Numbered from the stretch's first letter, positions 8,099-17,180 are shown. The stretch is 64,000 bases of DNA from CAYMZZ01 sp047600605 (GCA_047600605.1 JASGKK010000001.1:1116001-1180000); one strand, 5' to 3'. Notes: generated by a model from the sequence alone, not told the origin. Numbers and translations are program-made.

Positions 8099-8193
8099 TA
8101 ATTTAGTCATTATCCCAATCGGGCAATTCCGGAGGGTTGTCCCTGCAATATTACTATGGTGAAAGAAATCGTAACCTTAAGCTCTTTCCTTCC

Positions 8194-8201
8194 TAATTTT
8201 G
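8194..8201 (+). promoter_or_regulatory. -7 box TAATTTTG before the DUF2130 gene
   Basis: Exact TAnnTTTG match ending 19 bases before ATG 8221. No convincing -33 element was seen. Confidence 0.5.
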
Positions 8202-8220
8202 GCGAAAGAAGCAACGAGAA

Positions 8221-9474
8221 ATGGCCACAAACATCAAATGCCCCAATTGTAATCACGAATTTCCGCTGGAAGCTGCTGTATCTGAGGAATACAAAAAGGA
8301 ACTGCGTGAGCAACTGGTAACCTATAAAAAACAGAAGGAACAGGAACTTGCCCGCCGTGAACAGGAATGGCAGCTGCAGATGCAGCAAAAGGATGCTGAA
8401 CTCAATAAACGCCTGCAGCAGGAAAAAGAACAAATGCAGCAGGAACTGGACCAGTCAATCCGCAAACGCATCAGCGCCGATTTTGAAAACAAACTGCAAC
8501 TGCTGGAACAAAATAACCGCGAAAATGAAGAGCGACTGAAAGAAGCCCGCCGCAAAGAAGCAGAATTTCTCCGCATGGAGCAGGACCTGAAGAATAAGGA
8601 AGCCGAGCTGGAACTGGAAGTGCAAAAGCAACTGCAGCTGGAACGTGAAAAACTATCGGAAGATATCCGGAAAATAGAAGAGCAGAAAGTGGCGGTAAAA
8701 GAAACCGAACTCATGATGCGGATGAAAGAACTTGAGAAACAACTGGAAGACCAGAAACGCCTGGCCGATGAAATGAAACGAAAGGCCGAGCAGGGCTCTA
8801 CCCAATTGCAGGGAGAGATACAGGAACTCGTGCTGGAAGATATGCTGCGCAGTACATTCCCGTTTGACCAGATTACAGAAGTAGGAAAAGGTGTGCGGGG
8901 GGCAGATTGCATACAAACCGTTCGCAACGCCCAGGGCATGGAATGCGGACGTATCATTTTTGAAAGTAAACGCACCAAGGAATTCGGAGGCGACTGGATC
9001 GAAAAATTAAAAGCAGATATGCGCAGCCAGGGAGCCGATGTGGCCGTCCTTGTCACACAGGTACTGCCCCGCGACCTGGATCGTTTTGGTGAAAAAAATG
9101 GAGTGTGGGTCTGCTCTTTTACCGAAGTCAAAGCCGTGGTACATATGCTGCGGGATGGCATCATAAAGATAGCCGGTGCCCTGCGCAGTCAGGAAAACAA
9201 GGGCGACAAAATGCACTTGCTCTACAACTATCTCACCAGTTCTGAATTTGCCGAGCAGTGGAAAGCAATCCGCGAAGGATTTATGAGTATGCGACTCTCC
9301 ATTCAGAAAGAACGGGATGCCATGGAAAAACTCTGGAAGGCCCGGGAAAAACAACTGGAAAAGGTTTTGCTCAATGCCGCACATATCCGTGGTTCTATCG
9401 AAGGTATCGCCGGCATGGATGCCGTAGACCTCAACCTGCTGGACGATGCTCCGGCAGATCCGGCCATTGAATAA
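8221..9474 (+). CDS. DUF2130 protein (coiled coil plus nuclease-like domain)
   Basis: A 417-residue protein. It starts with a short zinc-ribbon-like KCPNCNHEFPL (C7, C10). Residues 20-205 are a long charged coiled coil rich in Q, E, K and R. Residues 205-400 match DUF2130: GADCIQTV, then IIFESKRTKEFGGDWIEK, which gives a D...ExK pattern as in PD-(D/E)xK nucleases, then DVAVLVTQVLPRD. A nuclease-like role is a family-level inference. The gene lies alone between an M28 peptidase gene (divergent) and a phosphopantetheinyl transferase gene (convergent). Confidence 0.88.
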   Translation: MATNIKCPNCNHEFPLEAAVSEEYKKELREQLVTYKKQKEQELARREQEWQLQMQQKDAELNKRLQQEKEQMQQELDQSIRKRISADFENKLQLLEQNNRENEERLKEARRKEAEFLRMEQDLKNKEAELELEVQKQLQLEREKLSEDIRKIEEQKVAVKETELMMRMKELEKQLEDQKRLADEMKRKAEQGSTQLQGEIQELVLEDMLRSTFPFDQITEVGKGVRGADCIQTVRNAQGMECGRIIFESKRTKEFGGDWIEKLKADMRSQGADVAVLVTQVLPRDLDRFGEKNGVWVCSFTEVKAVVHMLRDGIIKIAGALRSQENKGDKMHLLYNYLTSSEFAEQWKAIREGFMSMRLSIQKERDAMEKLWKAREKQLEKVLLNAAHIRGSIEGIAGMDAVDLNLLDDAPADPAIE

Positions 9475-9479
9475 TAATA

Positions 9480-10097
9480 TCAACTCGTCACCCAGGCCAG
9501 CATCAACGGAGCAATGCTGTGCACCTGTACAGTCAGCTCCTCTCCTGTGGGTGTAAACCGGCAACTGACCAGCGTCATATCCGGGCTGGGATAAAGCGGC
9601 ATATCGGTGCGGAAATCGAGACCTCCTTTTCCATACCATTTATATACGGCCTCTTTGGCACTCCAGAGACCGGTGAGTTTGTCGAGATCGTCATCACCCG
9701 CCGGCATGAATCCGAAACGCTGCTGCTCATCCGGAGAAAGAAATTTCTGACGTATCCCGGCCAGCCGGGATACCGGCAACTCAATATCAATACCTACCCG
9801 GGCCGACCGGCTCACAATGGCTGCTGCATAATCGCCACAATGGGAAATGGAAAAATGATAGCGTTCATCGCGCAGAAAAGGTTTGCGGGTATCGGCTATC
9901 TGTACCAGCTCGTACGGGAAGTCGGGGGCGAGAAACTGCAGCAAAAAACGGCCCGCCAGGTGTTGTAACCGCTTATGCGGATGGGTCACATTCCGGTGCT
10001 GGGGAACATTTCCTTTAAAAAACTCTTCGGTTTCTTCTATCTTCCAAATACCCAACCTGGTGTCAGCGTTGATTCGATGTTGAAAAAAAACAGGCAT
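9480..10097 (-). CDS. 4'-phosphopantetheinyl transferase superfamily protein
   Basis: A 205-residue protein that would move the phosphopantetheine arm of CoA to a carrier-protein serine. The signature is present: VGIDIE (about residues 101-106) holds the magnesium-binding acidic residues, and WSAKEAVYKWYGKGGLDF (about 144-161) holds the WxxKEA motif. FSISHCGDYAAAIV precedes it. The length fits the Sfp/HetI-like group rather than the shorter AcpS. No carrier-protein gene is nearby, so the substrate may be acyl carrier protein or a carrier elsewhere. Its stop lies five bases from the stop of the convergent DUF2130 gene. Confidence 0.88.
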   Translation of the reverse strand: MPVFFQHRINADTRLGIWKIEETEEFFKGNVPQHRNVTHPHKRLQHLAGRFLLQFLAPDFPYELVQIADTRKPFLRDERYHFSISHCGDYAAAIVSRSARVGIDIELPVSRLAGIRQKFLSPDEQQRFGFMPAGDDDLDKLTGLWSAKEAVYKWYGKGGLDFRTDMPLYPSPDMTLVSCRFTPTGEELTVQVHSIAPLMLAWVTS

Positions 10098-10175
10098 GAT
10101 TGACGATCCTAAGAACTACGAAGTACGATATTTGGAGCGTAGCAAAAAAGTATTTGCTGTTTATTTGCATGTATT

Positions 10176-10712
10176 ATGATATTATCTGATAGCCGTATAC
10201 TGGAAGAAATTGACAAAGGTACCATTGTATTGTCGCCCTATGACAGGGAATGTCTGGGTAGTAACTCCTATGATGTACATCTCGGACGCTGGCTGGCCAC
10301 TTACCGCGAGCATATTCTGGATGCCAAAAAGCATAATGAAATTGAATATTTCGAGATACCCGACGAAGGCTTTGTGCTCTATCCGCATATTTTCTACCTG
10401 GGAGTGACGCTGGAATATACCGAAACCCATGCCCATGTCCCCTTTCTTGAAGGAAAATCGTCGACCGGTCGCCTCGGGATCGATATTCATGCCACAGCCG
10501 GCAAGGGCGATGTAGGTTTCTGCGGGCACTGGACACTGGAGATATCCGTAAAACAACCGGTGAAAGTATATAAAGGCATGCCCGTGGGCCAGCTCATTTA
10601 TTTCCCTGTCGATGGCGAAATACAGGTGGCTTACAACCAGAAGAAAAATGCCAAATACAGTGGCCAGCCCGATAAACCCATCGAAAGTATGATGTGGAAA
10701 AACACTTTCTGA
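10176..10712 (+). CDS. dcd: dCTP deaminase
   Basis: A 178-residue enzyme of pyrimidine deoxynucleotide supply, deaminating dCTP to dUTP. MILSDSRILEEID is the typical start and GSNSYDVHLG follows near residue 30. LEGKSSTGRLGIDIHATAG holds the catalytic region (SxxR and the active-site Glu is expected just after), followed by GFCGHWTLEI. Length is normal for the family. A bifunctional form that also hydrolyses dUTP cannot be ruled out by eye. The next gene starts 37 bases downstream and may be co-transcribed. Confidence 0.93.
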   Translation: MILSDSRILEEIDKGTIVLSPYDRECLGSNSYDVHLGRWLATYREHILDAKKHNEIEYFEIPDEGFVLYPHIFYLGVTLEYTETHAHVPFLEGKSSTGRLGIDIHATAGKGDVGFCGHWTLEISVKQPVKVYKGMPVGQLIYFPVDGEIQVAYNQKKNAKYSGQPDKPIESMMWKNTF

Positions 10713-10749
10713 TACTCCTTAATAATACTATTAAGAAATAACCCGGCAT

Positions 10750-11247
10750 ATGAGATTATTACCTTTTTTCCTGTTGTTATGCACCCTGGCCTCGGCGCAG
10801 GGCACCAAAATCGCACGTGATAGTTTCAGCATAAGCTACCCCACAGGCTGGACCATTGATAAAGAGGATCCGGATTACGACCCCGATGCACTGTTCAGCT
10901 TCGACTCTCCCGATGGCAACAACATGATCATGTTTATTATTATGGACGTACCCATCGATGCCGATGAAATGCTGAACCAGCAGGTTGCAGAATTTCAGAA
11001 GCAACTGATCAAAAAACCGGAGATCACTGAATTTACCCAATGGGGACGCTACACCGGCAAAGGAAAGATCCTGAAAGGAAAATTGCTTGGTTTGCAGAAA
11101 GGCTTTGTCCGCATTTTTGTCTATACCGACGACGATAAAGCCATGCTGGTGGTACAGCAGTGTTACGACGATGACTTTGTAACACTCAAAAAAGATTACG
11201 ATCTCATGGAACAGTCATTCCGGTTTGCTTCCGACAAAAGAAAGTAA
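10750..11247 (+). CDS. secreted protein, PsbP/DUF1795-like, unknown function
   Basis: A 165-residue protein with a clear signal peptide (MRLLPFFLLLCTLASAQ). The mature part starts with DSFSISYPTGWTID, a pattern shared by PsbP-like and DUF1795-like small beta-rich domains, and continues through FDSPDGNNMIMFIIMD. It has no cysteine pairs or catalytic motifs that I can identify. It probably sits in the periplasm. It follows dcd closely, but no functional link is evident. Confidence 0.65.
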   Translation: MRLLPFFLLLCTLASAQGTKIARDSFSISYPTGWTIDKEDPDYDPDALFSFDSPDGNNMIMFIIMDVPIDADEMLNQQVAEFQKQLIKKPEITEFTQWGRYTGKGKILKGKLLGLQKGFVRIFVYTDDDKAMLVVQQCYDDDFVTLKKDYDLMEQSFRFASDKRK

Positions 11248-11258
11248 ATGCGGCAACC

Positions 11259-11723
11259 TTAGTTGAGCTGCCAGATGGAATAATTGAGATACCCTGCAAA
11301 ACTGGCCCAGCCGATATAAGGGAGCAATACAAGACCTGCCAGTCTGCTAACCCGGATAAAGATCACGATAGTCAGCAAGATACTTACCCACAGCAGCACG
11401 AGCGCTGTGAGGGCCCAGCCGGGCTCCTGCAGGTAAAAGAAAATAAACGACCAGCCAAAATTTAATAGTAACTGGAAAAGGAAGACAACAATGCCGGCGC
11501 GCATCTGCCTGGTTGTGGTATTGCTGTTTAGAAATGCAAAAAAGGCAACCCCCATTAATAAATAAAGAGTGATCCAGACACGCATAATAAGAGTACCTGA
11601 AGGAGTCCAGGAAGGCTTTTGCAACTGTTCATACCATCCTTCCGTTTCCACAAAAAAACCGGAAATATATCCGACCATCAATGGCAGCAGCAGGCAAAAT
11701 GCGAACTGAATTCCTTTTCTCAT
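11259..11723 (-). CDS. TspO/MBR family membrane protein
   Basis: 154 residues from the ATG at 11723 (MRKGIQFAFCLLLPL). A longer in-frame start at 11792 would overlap the upstream gene. Five membrane segments are visible. The family motifs are WYEQLQKPSWTPSG, RVWITLYLLMG and LNFGWSFIFF, with aromatic-rich loops. TspO proteins bind porphyrins and related ligands and act in stress or tetrapyrrole control. A heme cluster lies about 43 kb away in this window, but no direct link is shown. It lies 31 bases after the DUF3810 gene and is probably co-transcribed. Confidence 0.9.
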   Translation of the reverse strand: MRKGIQFAFCLLLPLMVGYISGFFVETEGWYEQLQKPSWTPSGTLIMRVWITLYLLMGVAFFAFLNSNTTTRQMRAGIVVFLFQLLLNFGWSFIFFYLQEPGWALTALVLLWVSILLTIVIFIRVSRLAGLVLLPYIGWASFAGYLNYSIWQLN

Positions 11724-11754
11724 ATTTACCGGTTTGCGGGATTCACTTATAAGA

Positions 11755-12867
11755 TCATATCGCGGCAGCGCCAAACTTTTTGTAATAAGCAATCAGCCAG
11801 GCCACCACTTCATCGTAGGTTTCCTTGCCTGCAGGCTGATTATTGGCCTTCAGGTAATGGCCATATCCCCACATCACCACCGACTCTACCGGATTGCGAT
11901 GCCGCTGGTAAAACCGCCGGAATTCTTCCCGGTCTTTTTTAACCTGGGGATGCAGGCCTCGCAGCAATGTAGCTGCCCGGCCGGTATCTGACTGATATAA
12001 CTCGCGGATCGCATAGTTGAACATATCATAGTACATGGAGTATAACAATACCGGGGATTCGCTATACCGGCAGGCCAGAAAGCCTACAAAGTTGGCCTCA
12101 TTCTCCCGGGCATACCCCAATTGATGTGCCATTTCGTGACTGGTTACAAATGGCTGAAGAAATTGCGGGATCGTAGTATTGACCTGCGCTTCGCCCGAAA
12201 AAGGATTATAATACCCCTGAAACCCCAGGTAATTACCCGCATAACTGAACAGGGAAGGCTTTACTGCTTTAAACTTATAAGCCAGAAAAGGATGCTGTAC
12301 CGTCACACGTTTATAGGCTTCCGTGGTCTCGTGAAACAGATCCTTTTTACGACGGAAACTATCCCGCTGAGCCGGAGTGACCGTGGTTGCATATTCATTG
12401 AGCCGTTGATAAAGCAGGCTGGTAAGTGTGTCTACATCCCGGCTGGTATAGGCATCGACTTTCAGCTGCAATTGGGCGGAAATGCCCGTGCGGTTATAAT
12501 TGAGCCCCCAGAGCAGGTTGAAAAACACATATACAAAAAGGAAGAAAAAGATCAGTTGCTGCAAACCGTTTCGCAGGTATTTGCGGTTGAACTGGCGGCG
12601 CAGTAATACACGGACAAGTTGCACTCCTCTGAACAGGAGTACCAATACCAGGAAGCCATAAAACAGATCGCCGACGCTAAAGGGCACCCAGCCCAGCAAT
12701 AATCGCTGTGTCTTGGAAATCATTGGATAAAGACCATATGTGTAGTTGACCTCCACCCATTCGGGATACCAGGAAGCCCACTTGATAAGAATGGTCAGAA
12801 GGATCAGGAGTACCCAGTTCCAGCTTTTCATAAGGTGCCTAAATAGCCGGGAAAGAAATCGTTGCAC
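11755..12867 (-). CDS. DUF3810 membrane protein with zinc-protease-like motif
   Basis: A 370-residue protein with three membrane segments near the N-terminus (about residues 17-33, 58-80 and 100-118) and a long soluble C-terminal part. SHEMAHQLGYARENEANF near residue 250 is an HExxH-type zinc site followed by a downstream Glu, as in metalloproteases. This architecture matches DUF3810, common in Bacteroidota. A protease role is inferred from the motif. The TspO gene follows on the same strand. Confidence 0.85.
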   Translation of the reverse strand: MQRFLSRLFRHLMKSWNWVLLILLTILIKWASWYPEWVEVNYTYGLYPMISKTQRLLLGWVPFSVGDLFYGFLVLVLLFRGVQLVRVLLRRQFNRKYLRNGLQQLIFFFLFVYVFFNLLWGLNYNRTGISAQLQLKVDAYTSRDVDTLTSLLYQRLNEYATTVTPAQRDSFRRKKDLFHETTEAYKRVTVQHPFLAYKFKAVKPSLFSYAGNYLGFQGYYNPFSGEAQVNTTIPQFLQPFVTSHEMAHQLGYARENEANFVGFLACRYSESPVLLYSMYYDMFNYAIRELYQSDTGRAATLLRGLHPQVKKDREEFRRFYQRHRNPVESVVMWGYGHYLKANNQPAGKETYDEVVAWLIAYYKKFGAAAI

Positions 12868-12966
12868 GTCGTTGCTTTTTAAACCTGTTAGGAATCAGGG
12901 CCTTAAATTAGGCACTCGGCAGCAAAATAATCCGAAATTTGCCGGTAATTTTTCGCTAAAAACCCT

Positions 12967-12974
12967 TACCTTTG
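12967..12974 (+). promoter_or_regulatory. -7 box TACCTTTG before yceD
   Basis: Exact TAnnTTTG match, 22 bases before ATG 12997. It is the likely promoter of the yceD-rpmF-plsX group. A TTTG lies 25 bases upstream of the box, slightly far for a -33 element. Confidence 0.6.
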
Positions 12975-12996
12975 CCAACTCTTTAAAAAGTCGCGC

Positions 12997-13542
12997 ATGG
13001 GGTACCGCCGGGAATATGAGATTGCTTTTGTGGGACTGAAACCCGGGGTCCACGAGTACGATTACGCGATTACAGATAAGTTCTTTGAGCCATTCCAGCA
13101 GCAGGATTTTAAAAACTGCCAGGCACAGGTAAAGTTGTCGCTCGATAAAAAGACCGGCTTCATGTTACTCCGCTTCGAAATCGGCGGCAGCCTGGAAGTG
13201 ACCTGCGACCGGTGCAACAATCCCCTGCCATTTGAACTCTGGGATGAATTTAACATCACCGTGAAGATGGTAGAGGAGCCGGAACTGATGAATGATCAGG
13301 AAGAAGATCCGGATGTATACTATATCAGCCGTGGCGAAAGTCATATTGATGTAGCTGACTGGATCTACGAATTCATCAATCTGAGCATCCCGATGCAGAA
13401 GACCTGCCAGTACGAAAAAATGGATGGGCCGCACTGCAATCCGAAAGTGCTGGATATGCTGAAAAAACTGGAGACCAAAGAACCTGAAAAGAAAGATAAT
13501 CCGATCTGGAAAGGATTGGAAAAATTTAAAGGCCTGGAATAA
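12997..13542 (+). CDS. yceD: YceD/DUF177 family protein
   Basis: A 181-residue protein of the DUF177 family, which is linked to 23S rRNA or large-subunit ribosome maturation. LEVTCDRCNNPLPFEL around residue 70 is the conserved Cys-containing core. The C-terminus has CQYEKMDGPHCNPKVLDML, the second Cys region. It is followed by rpmF and plsX, the standard neighbourhood of this family across bacteria, which makes the assignment firm. Confidence 0.9.
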   Translation: MGYRREYEIAFVGLKPGVHEYDYAITDKFFEPFQQQDFKNCQAQVKLSLDKKTGFMLLRFEIGGSLEVTCDRCNNPLPFELWDEFNITVKMVEEPELMNDQEEDPDVYYISRGESHIDVADWIYEFINLSIPMQKTCQYEKMDGPHCNPKVLDMLKKLETKEPEKKDNPIWKGLEKFKGLE

Positions 13543-13603
13543 TTCCTGAAAAGGAACAGACCCGAAATAAAATTGAATAGTTGAACTTTTTTAATATTTA
13601 GTT

Positions 13604-13798
13604 ATGCCAAATCCCAAACGCAGACACAGCCAGCAAAGAAGCGCTAAACGCAGAACGCATTATAAAGCTACTGCTACTACGCTCTCTACAGACACTACTA
13701 CTGGCGAAATCCATGTCCGTCACCGGGCACATGTGAGCGAAGGAAAGCTTTATTACAAAGGAAAGCTGGTGGCCGAAAAAGCACCGGTGAAGAAGTAA
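13604..13798 (+). CDS. rpmF: 50S ribosomal protein L32
   Basis: A 64-residue basic protein starting MPNPKRRHSQQRSAKRRTHY, the diagnostic N-terminus of L32. It lacks the Cys residues of zinc-binding L32 versions, as is common. It sits between yceD and plsX. Confidence 0.96.
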   Translation: MPNPKRRHSQQRSAKRRTHYKATATTLSTDTTTGEIHVRHRAHVSEGKLYYKGKLVAEKAPVKK

Positions 13799-13904
13799 GC
13801 AAAGTCTTTTCACGCTATAAAGAGACGAAAATTCCAAATTCATTGGGTAAACACCCGATGTGATTTGGAATTTCTTATTTTAGAATTAGTATTTTACGCT
13901 TGCA

Positions 13905-14843
13905 ATGAAGATCGGACTTGATATGATGGGTGGTGATCTGGCTCCGCTGGAAGCTGCCAAAGGCGTGTTGGCCTATCTGAACGAAGCAGAAACACCTGCC
14001 CTTGTGCAACTCTTTGGTGATACCGCACAGATTGAGCCTTTGCTGGATAGCCTTGGCATCGATCGGCAAAAAGTGGAATTGGTGCATGCCCCCCAGGTAA
14101 TTGACATGCACGAGCACCCCACCAAAGCGCTGAAAGAAAAAACCCATTCCTCGATAGCCATTGGTTTTCACTACCTGGCTAGCGGAAAAACGGAGGCCTT
14201 TATCAGCGCAGGTAATACCGGTGCTATGCTCGTAGGGGCCCTTTTCAGCATTAAAGCCGTGGAAGGTGTGCTGCGACCTACTATCTCCACTATTATCCCG
14301 AAAGAAAACGGACAGACCGGACTGTTACTGGATGTCGGCCTCAATGCCGACTGCAAACCCGAACAACTCAACCAGTTTGCCATCATGGGCTCGGTATACG
14401 CCCAACTGATCCTGGGTATCGAAAAGCCGCGGGTAGCCCTGCTCAATGTAGGCGAGGAAGAAGGTAAAGGCAACCTGCTGGCGCAGGCCACGTATCCCCT
14501 GCTTAAGGAAAATAACCATATCCATTTCGTAGGCAATATTGAAGGTCGTGATGTACTGCTCAATAAGGCGGATGTAATGGTATGTGAAGGTTTTACCGGC
14601 AATATCATCCTCAAACTGGCCGAATCACTGTATGATATCAGCCGGGCTCAGCAGATCGACAATCCTTACTTTGACCGGTTCAATTTTGAAAACTATGGTG
14701 GCACACCTGTACTGGGCGTGTCCAAACCCGTTATCATCGGTCATGGCATCAGCAAAGCCACTGCCTTTAAGAATATGATTCATGTTGCGCAGAAAATGAT
14801 CGAAAAAGATGTGCTGGCAAAGATGAGTGAACAACTGAAGTAA
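13905..14843 (+). CDS. plsX: phosphate acyltransferase PlsX
   Basis: A 312-residue enzyme that converts acyl-ACP to acyl-phosphate, the first step toward phosphatidic acid. MKIGLDMMGGDLAP is the typical start. ISAGNTGAMLVGALF (about 100-114), LLNVGEEEGKGN and VCEGFTGNIILKLAES are conserved PlsX blocks. It is the third gene of the yceD-rpmF-plsX group. Immediately after the stop comes a stretch of recurring intergenic words. Confidence 0.95.
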   Translation: MKIGLDMMGGDLAPLEAAKGVLAYLNEAETPALVQLFGDTAQIEPLLDSLGIDRQKVELVHAPQVIDMHEHPTKALKEKTHSSIAIGFHYLASGKTEAFISAGNTGAMLVGALFSIKAVEGVLRPTISTIIPKENGQTGLLLDVGLNADCKPEQLNQFAIMGSVYAQLILGIEKPRVALLNVGEEEGKGNLLAQATYPLLKENNHIHFVGNIEGRDVLLNKADVMVCEGFTGNIILKLAESLYDISRAQQIDNPYFDRFNFENYGGTPVLGVSKPVIIGHGISKATAFKNMIHVAQKMIEKDVLAKMSEQLK

Positions 14844-14973
14844 TGTGCTGATTTGCTAATGTGGCAGTATGCTGATGAATTTGAAGATTTGAGGATTTGA
14901 AAATTTGAAGACAGAACAATGGACCATTCACTGTCCGCTGTTAACTCCCGGCCACTGTCAACTGTCAACTATT
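14844..14973 (+). repeat. intergenic repeat words after plsX
   Basis: The spacer is built from short reiterated words: TGCTGATTTGCTAATGTG, then TTTGAAGATTTGAGG and GATTTGAAAATTTGAAGA (14894-14911), then CACTGTCAACTGTCAACT. The 18-base word at 14894-14911 recurs exactly at 41235-41252. The TGCTGAT/GCTAATG word has a relative at 53511-53535. Confidence 0.7.
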
Positions 14974-16158
14974 ATGGACAAACACCTGCTTCCGGCATTA
15001 CGCAAAGAGATCGAAAATACTTTTGGAAGAAAAGTATTGTCATCGCGCGATTGCCTGCAGCTGGTAGATGATCTTTATCACAAAACCGGGTACACCGTCA
15101 ATGCCAATACCCTCCGGCGTTTTTTCGGGCTTGTACAAACGCAATACAGTGCTTCGCCGTCTACACTTACTATTCTCTCCAAGTATTGCGGGTTCGGTTC
15201 AGTCGACGAAATCTTACAACTGATCACCTTACCTCAGGCCGGCGAAAAAAAAGAGCTGGCAGCCGATGAGGTATTACACTACCTGGTATCCTTATTCAAA
15301 AACCTTCCGGTAGCGGAGGGGCATAATCCGGTAGCCGAATCGGTCATTCTGCAAACAGTGAGTTTTCTCGATCGCCATCCCGGGTTGATCGATCCGTTTC
15401 AACGGGAAATTGCCCGCACGACTGCCGGTCAGTATTATTATTATGAACTGTCTGTAAACATGGATCAGCTCAACGGGTATTATGGCGACGGACTCCTTTA
15501 TTATATCCGTGCGCGCCCTACCGATGAAGCTCAACTGTTTGCTCATTCGCTGCAGGTATTTCGTTACTGGCTTACCGGTGACCGGGCTGGCATGGATAAA
15601 CATATGCAGGTATTGCAGACCCTGTCTGTAACCAATGCCTGTCCCTCTCATGTACTGGGCCGGCTGATCGCTGCCCGCATTTTTTATGCGCAGGTCTGTC
15701 AGGAACCGGTAGAGCCCATACTGGGCGATGCCACCAAATACCTGGTATCGCTGCTGGCCGGCAGCAGGGATATCCCCATTCCTACCTATCCCGACTTTGA
15801 ACTGGCTGTATGTGAAGCCCTGGTACTCACCGGCATGGAAGATGAAGGTGCTGAATACATCAGGCGGGGCAAATCTTTGCTGGCTTTTTCGCGCCAGGAT
15901 AACCCGGTAAACCCTTTTGCCATGTGGGAATATATCATCGGCAGCCGCAAAGAAACCCTGCGAAGACAGTTGCCGGGCAAAAAATCGGGCCTGCTTCCTT
16001 CGTACAATTACTACCTTCACCGCAAATACAACAACCTGGTTCTGTTGACTCTAACAAAACATACAAAACGTCAGCAACAACAACTGGATCAACTAGTAAC
16101 CGAAACCGGGTACACGGCTTTCCGGAAGATAAAATCGCGGTCGGTTACAGAAAAATAA
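14974..16158 (+). CDS. hypothetical protein with N-terminal DNA-binding-like domain
   Basis: 394 residues from ATG 14974. An in-frame ATG at 14905 lies inside the repeat words and is less likely. Residues 1-75 (KEIENTFGRKVLSSRDC, ANTLRRFFG, LTILSKYCGFGSVDEIL) follow a pattern I know from Bacteroidota proteins of unknown function; it looks like a small helical, possibly DNA-binding, domain. The remaining 300 residues are helical and may be TPR-like, with no catalytic motif. No family name can be given. It precedes the exopolysaccharide locus by 218 bases, so a regulatory role there is possible but unproven. Confidence 0.6.
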   Translation: MDKHLLPALRKEIENTFGRKVLSSRDCLQLVDDLYHKTGYTVNANTLRRFFGLVQTQYSASPSTLTILSKYCGFGSVDEILQLITLPQAGEKKELAADEVLHYLVSLFKNLPVAEGHNPVAESVILQTVSFLDRHPGLIDPFQREIARTTAGQYYYYELSVNMDQLNGYYGDGLLYYIRARPTDEAQLFAHSLQVFRYWLTGDRAGMDKHMQVLQTLSVTNACPSHVLGRLIAARIFYAQVCQEPVEPILGDATKYLVSLLAGSRDIPIPTYPDFELAVCEALVLTGMEDEGAEYIRRGKSLLAFSRQDNPVNPFAMWEYIIGSRKETLRRQLPGKKSGLLPSYNYYLHRKYNNLVLLTLTKHTKRQQQQLDQLVTETGYTAFRKIKSRSVTEK

Positions 16159-16376
16159 CATCTCTGAACAAAAAAGAACAGTTTCGTTAGGTATTTATAC
16201 TATACTTTAGTGGGGTCAATTCTTTAACATCCTTCCTATTGAAGTCCGCCCTAACCTTGTAACATCTGTTCCAATTCTTCTGAAACGAATTTTTTTCGAA
16301 GTAGCACCTGATTAGAGCAAAATCTGGTATTCGCCAAATTTTGACCGGAACGTTTTGTTTCCTAACTATAAACTAT

Positions 16377-17180
16377 ATGCTAAGAAGACTTAGTCGTAAT
16401 GCTGTACTTTGTGAAATCGTACTCTTTTCTCTCCTGCTGGTAATTGGCAGTTCGTGTATCAATACCCGTGGAGCGAAATATTTTCCGGACGCCGGTAATG
16501 GAACTATCGCTACGAATACGCCCATTCCTGAGTCGGTGATCCAAAAGAATGATATCCTTAGTATCACAATCAGTAGCCCGAATGCCGAAGCTTCAGCAAT
16601 TCTGAATCCGCAAACGGCAAATGCCAATGATGGCGCGCTCACTTCTGCTACATTAGGTGGCAGCACCGGTTACCTGGTGAACAGTGATGGCCAGATCCAA
16701 CTTCCCCTGATCGGCAATATCAAAGCCGAAGGTCTTACCAAAAACCAGTTGAAAGATCAGATAGTAGCATCTATCCTTGAAAAGAAATTACTGGTGGATC
16801 CTCTTGTAAGCATCCGTTTCACCAATTTCCGTGTAACAGTGCTCGGTGAGGTAAACCGTCCATCGGTAGTGAATGTGCCCAATGAAAAGATATCATTACT
16901 GGAAGCATTAGGCCTGGCTGGTGATATTACTATCTATGGCAAGAAAGACAATGTGATGGTTATCCGTGAAGAAAACAATAAGAAAACAATTAACCGTATC
17001 AATCTGAATTCCAGCGACCTGTTCAACTCGCAGTTTTATTACCTCCGCTCCAATGACATTGTATATGTGGAGCCTAATAAAGCCAGGGTAGCGAGTGCCG
17101 GCCGCAGCAACCAATGGTTACCGATCCTCTTCAGTGGTCTTTCGCTGGCCGCTATCGTAGCAGACCGGGTAATCAATTAA
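16377..17180 (+). CDS. polysaccharide export lipoprotein (Wza/OPX-like)
   Basis: 267 residues from ATG 16377; an in-frame TTG at 16341 is less likely. The lipobox is VIGSSC with Cys27, so it is an outer-membrane-directed lipoprotein. IQKNDILSITISS starts the polysaccharide-export (Poly_export) domain, followed by SLBB-like repeats around VTVLGEVNRPSVVNVPNEKISLLEAL. The C-terminal WLPILFSGLSLAAIVADRVI is hydrophobic. It forms the export channel for the polymer made by the following genes and partners with the Wzc-like kinase next door. It is the first gene of the locus. Confidence 0.92.
   Translation: MLRRLSRNAVLCEIVLFSLLLVIGSSCINTRGAKYFPDAGNGTIATNTPIPESVIQKNDILSITISSPNAEASAILNPQTANANDGALTSATLGGSTGYLVNSDGQIQLPLIGNIKAEGLTKNQLKDQIVASILEKKLLVDPLVSIRFTNFRVTVLGEVNRPSVVNVPNEKISLLEALGLAGDITIYGKKDNVMVIREENNKKTINRINLNSSDLFNSQFYYLRSNDIVYVEPNKARVASAGRSNQWLPILFSGLSLAAIVADRVIN

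Noticed and set aside
8322..9164. 280-residue open frame on the minus strand across the DUF2130 gene
   Set aside because: It is Ser/Cys-rich with no motif and is the antisense of the glutamine- and glutamate-rich coiled coil, which keeps such frames open by composition.
9007..9639. 210-residue minus-strand frame spanning the end of DUF2130 and the start of the next gene
   Set aside because: It overlaps two well-supported genes and shows no domain or start signal.
14905..14973. N-terminal extension of the hypothetical gene from ATG 14905
   Set aside because: The added residues come from the repeat words (TGTCAACT and others) and do not look like protein; ATG 14974 begins the conserved-looking domain.
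15292..16020. 242-residue minus-strand open frame antisense to the hypothetical gene
   Set aside because: No motif, no promoter, and it lies wholly inside a better-supported gene on the plus strand.
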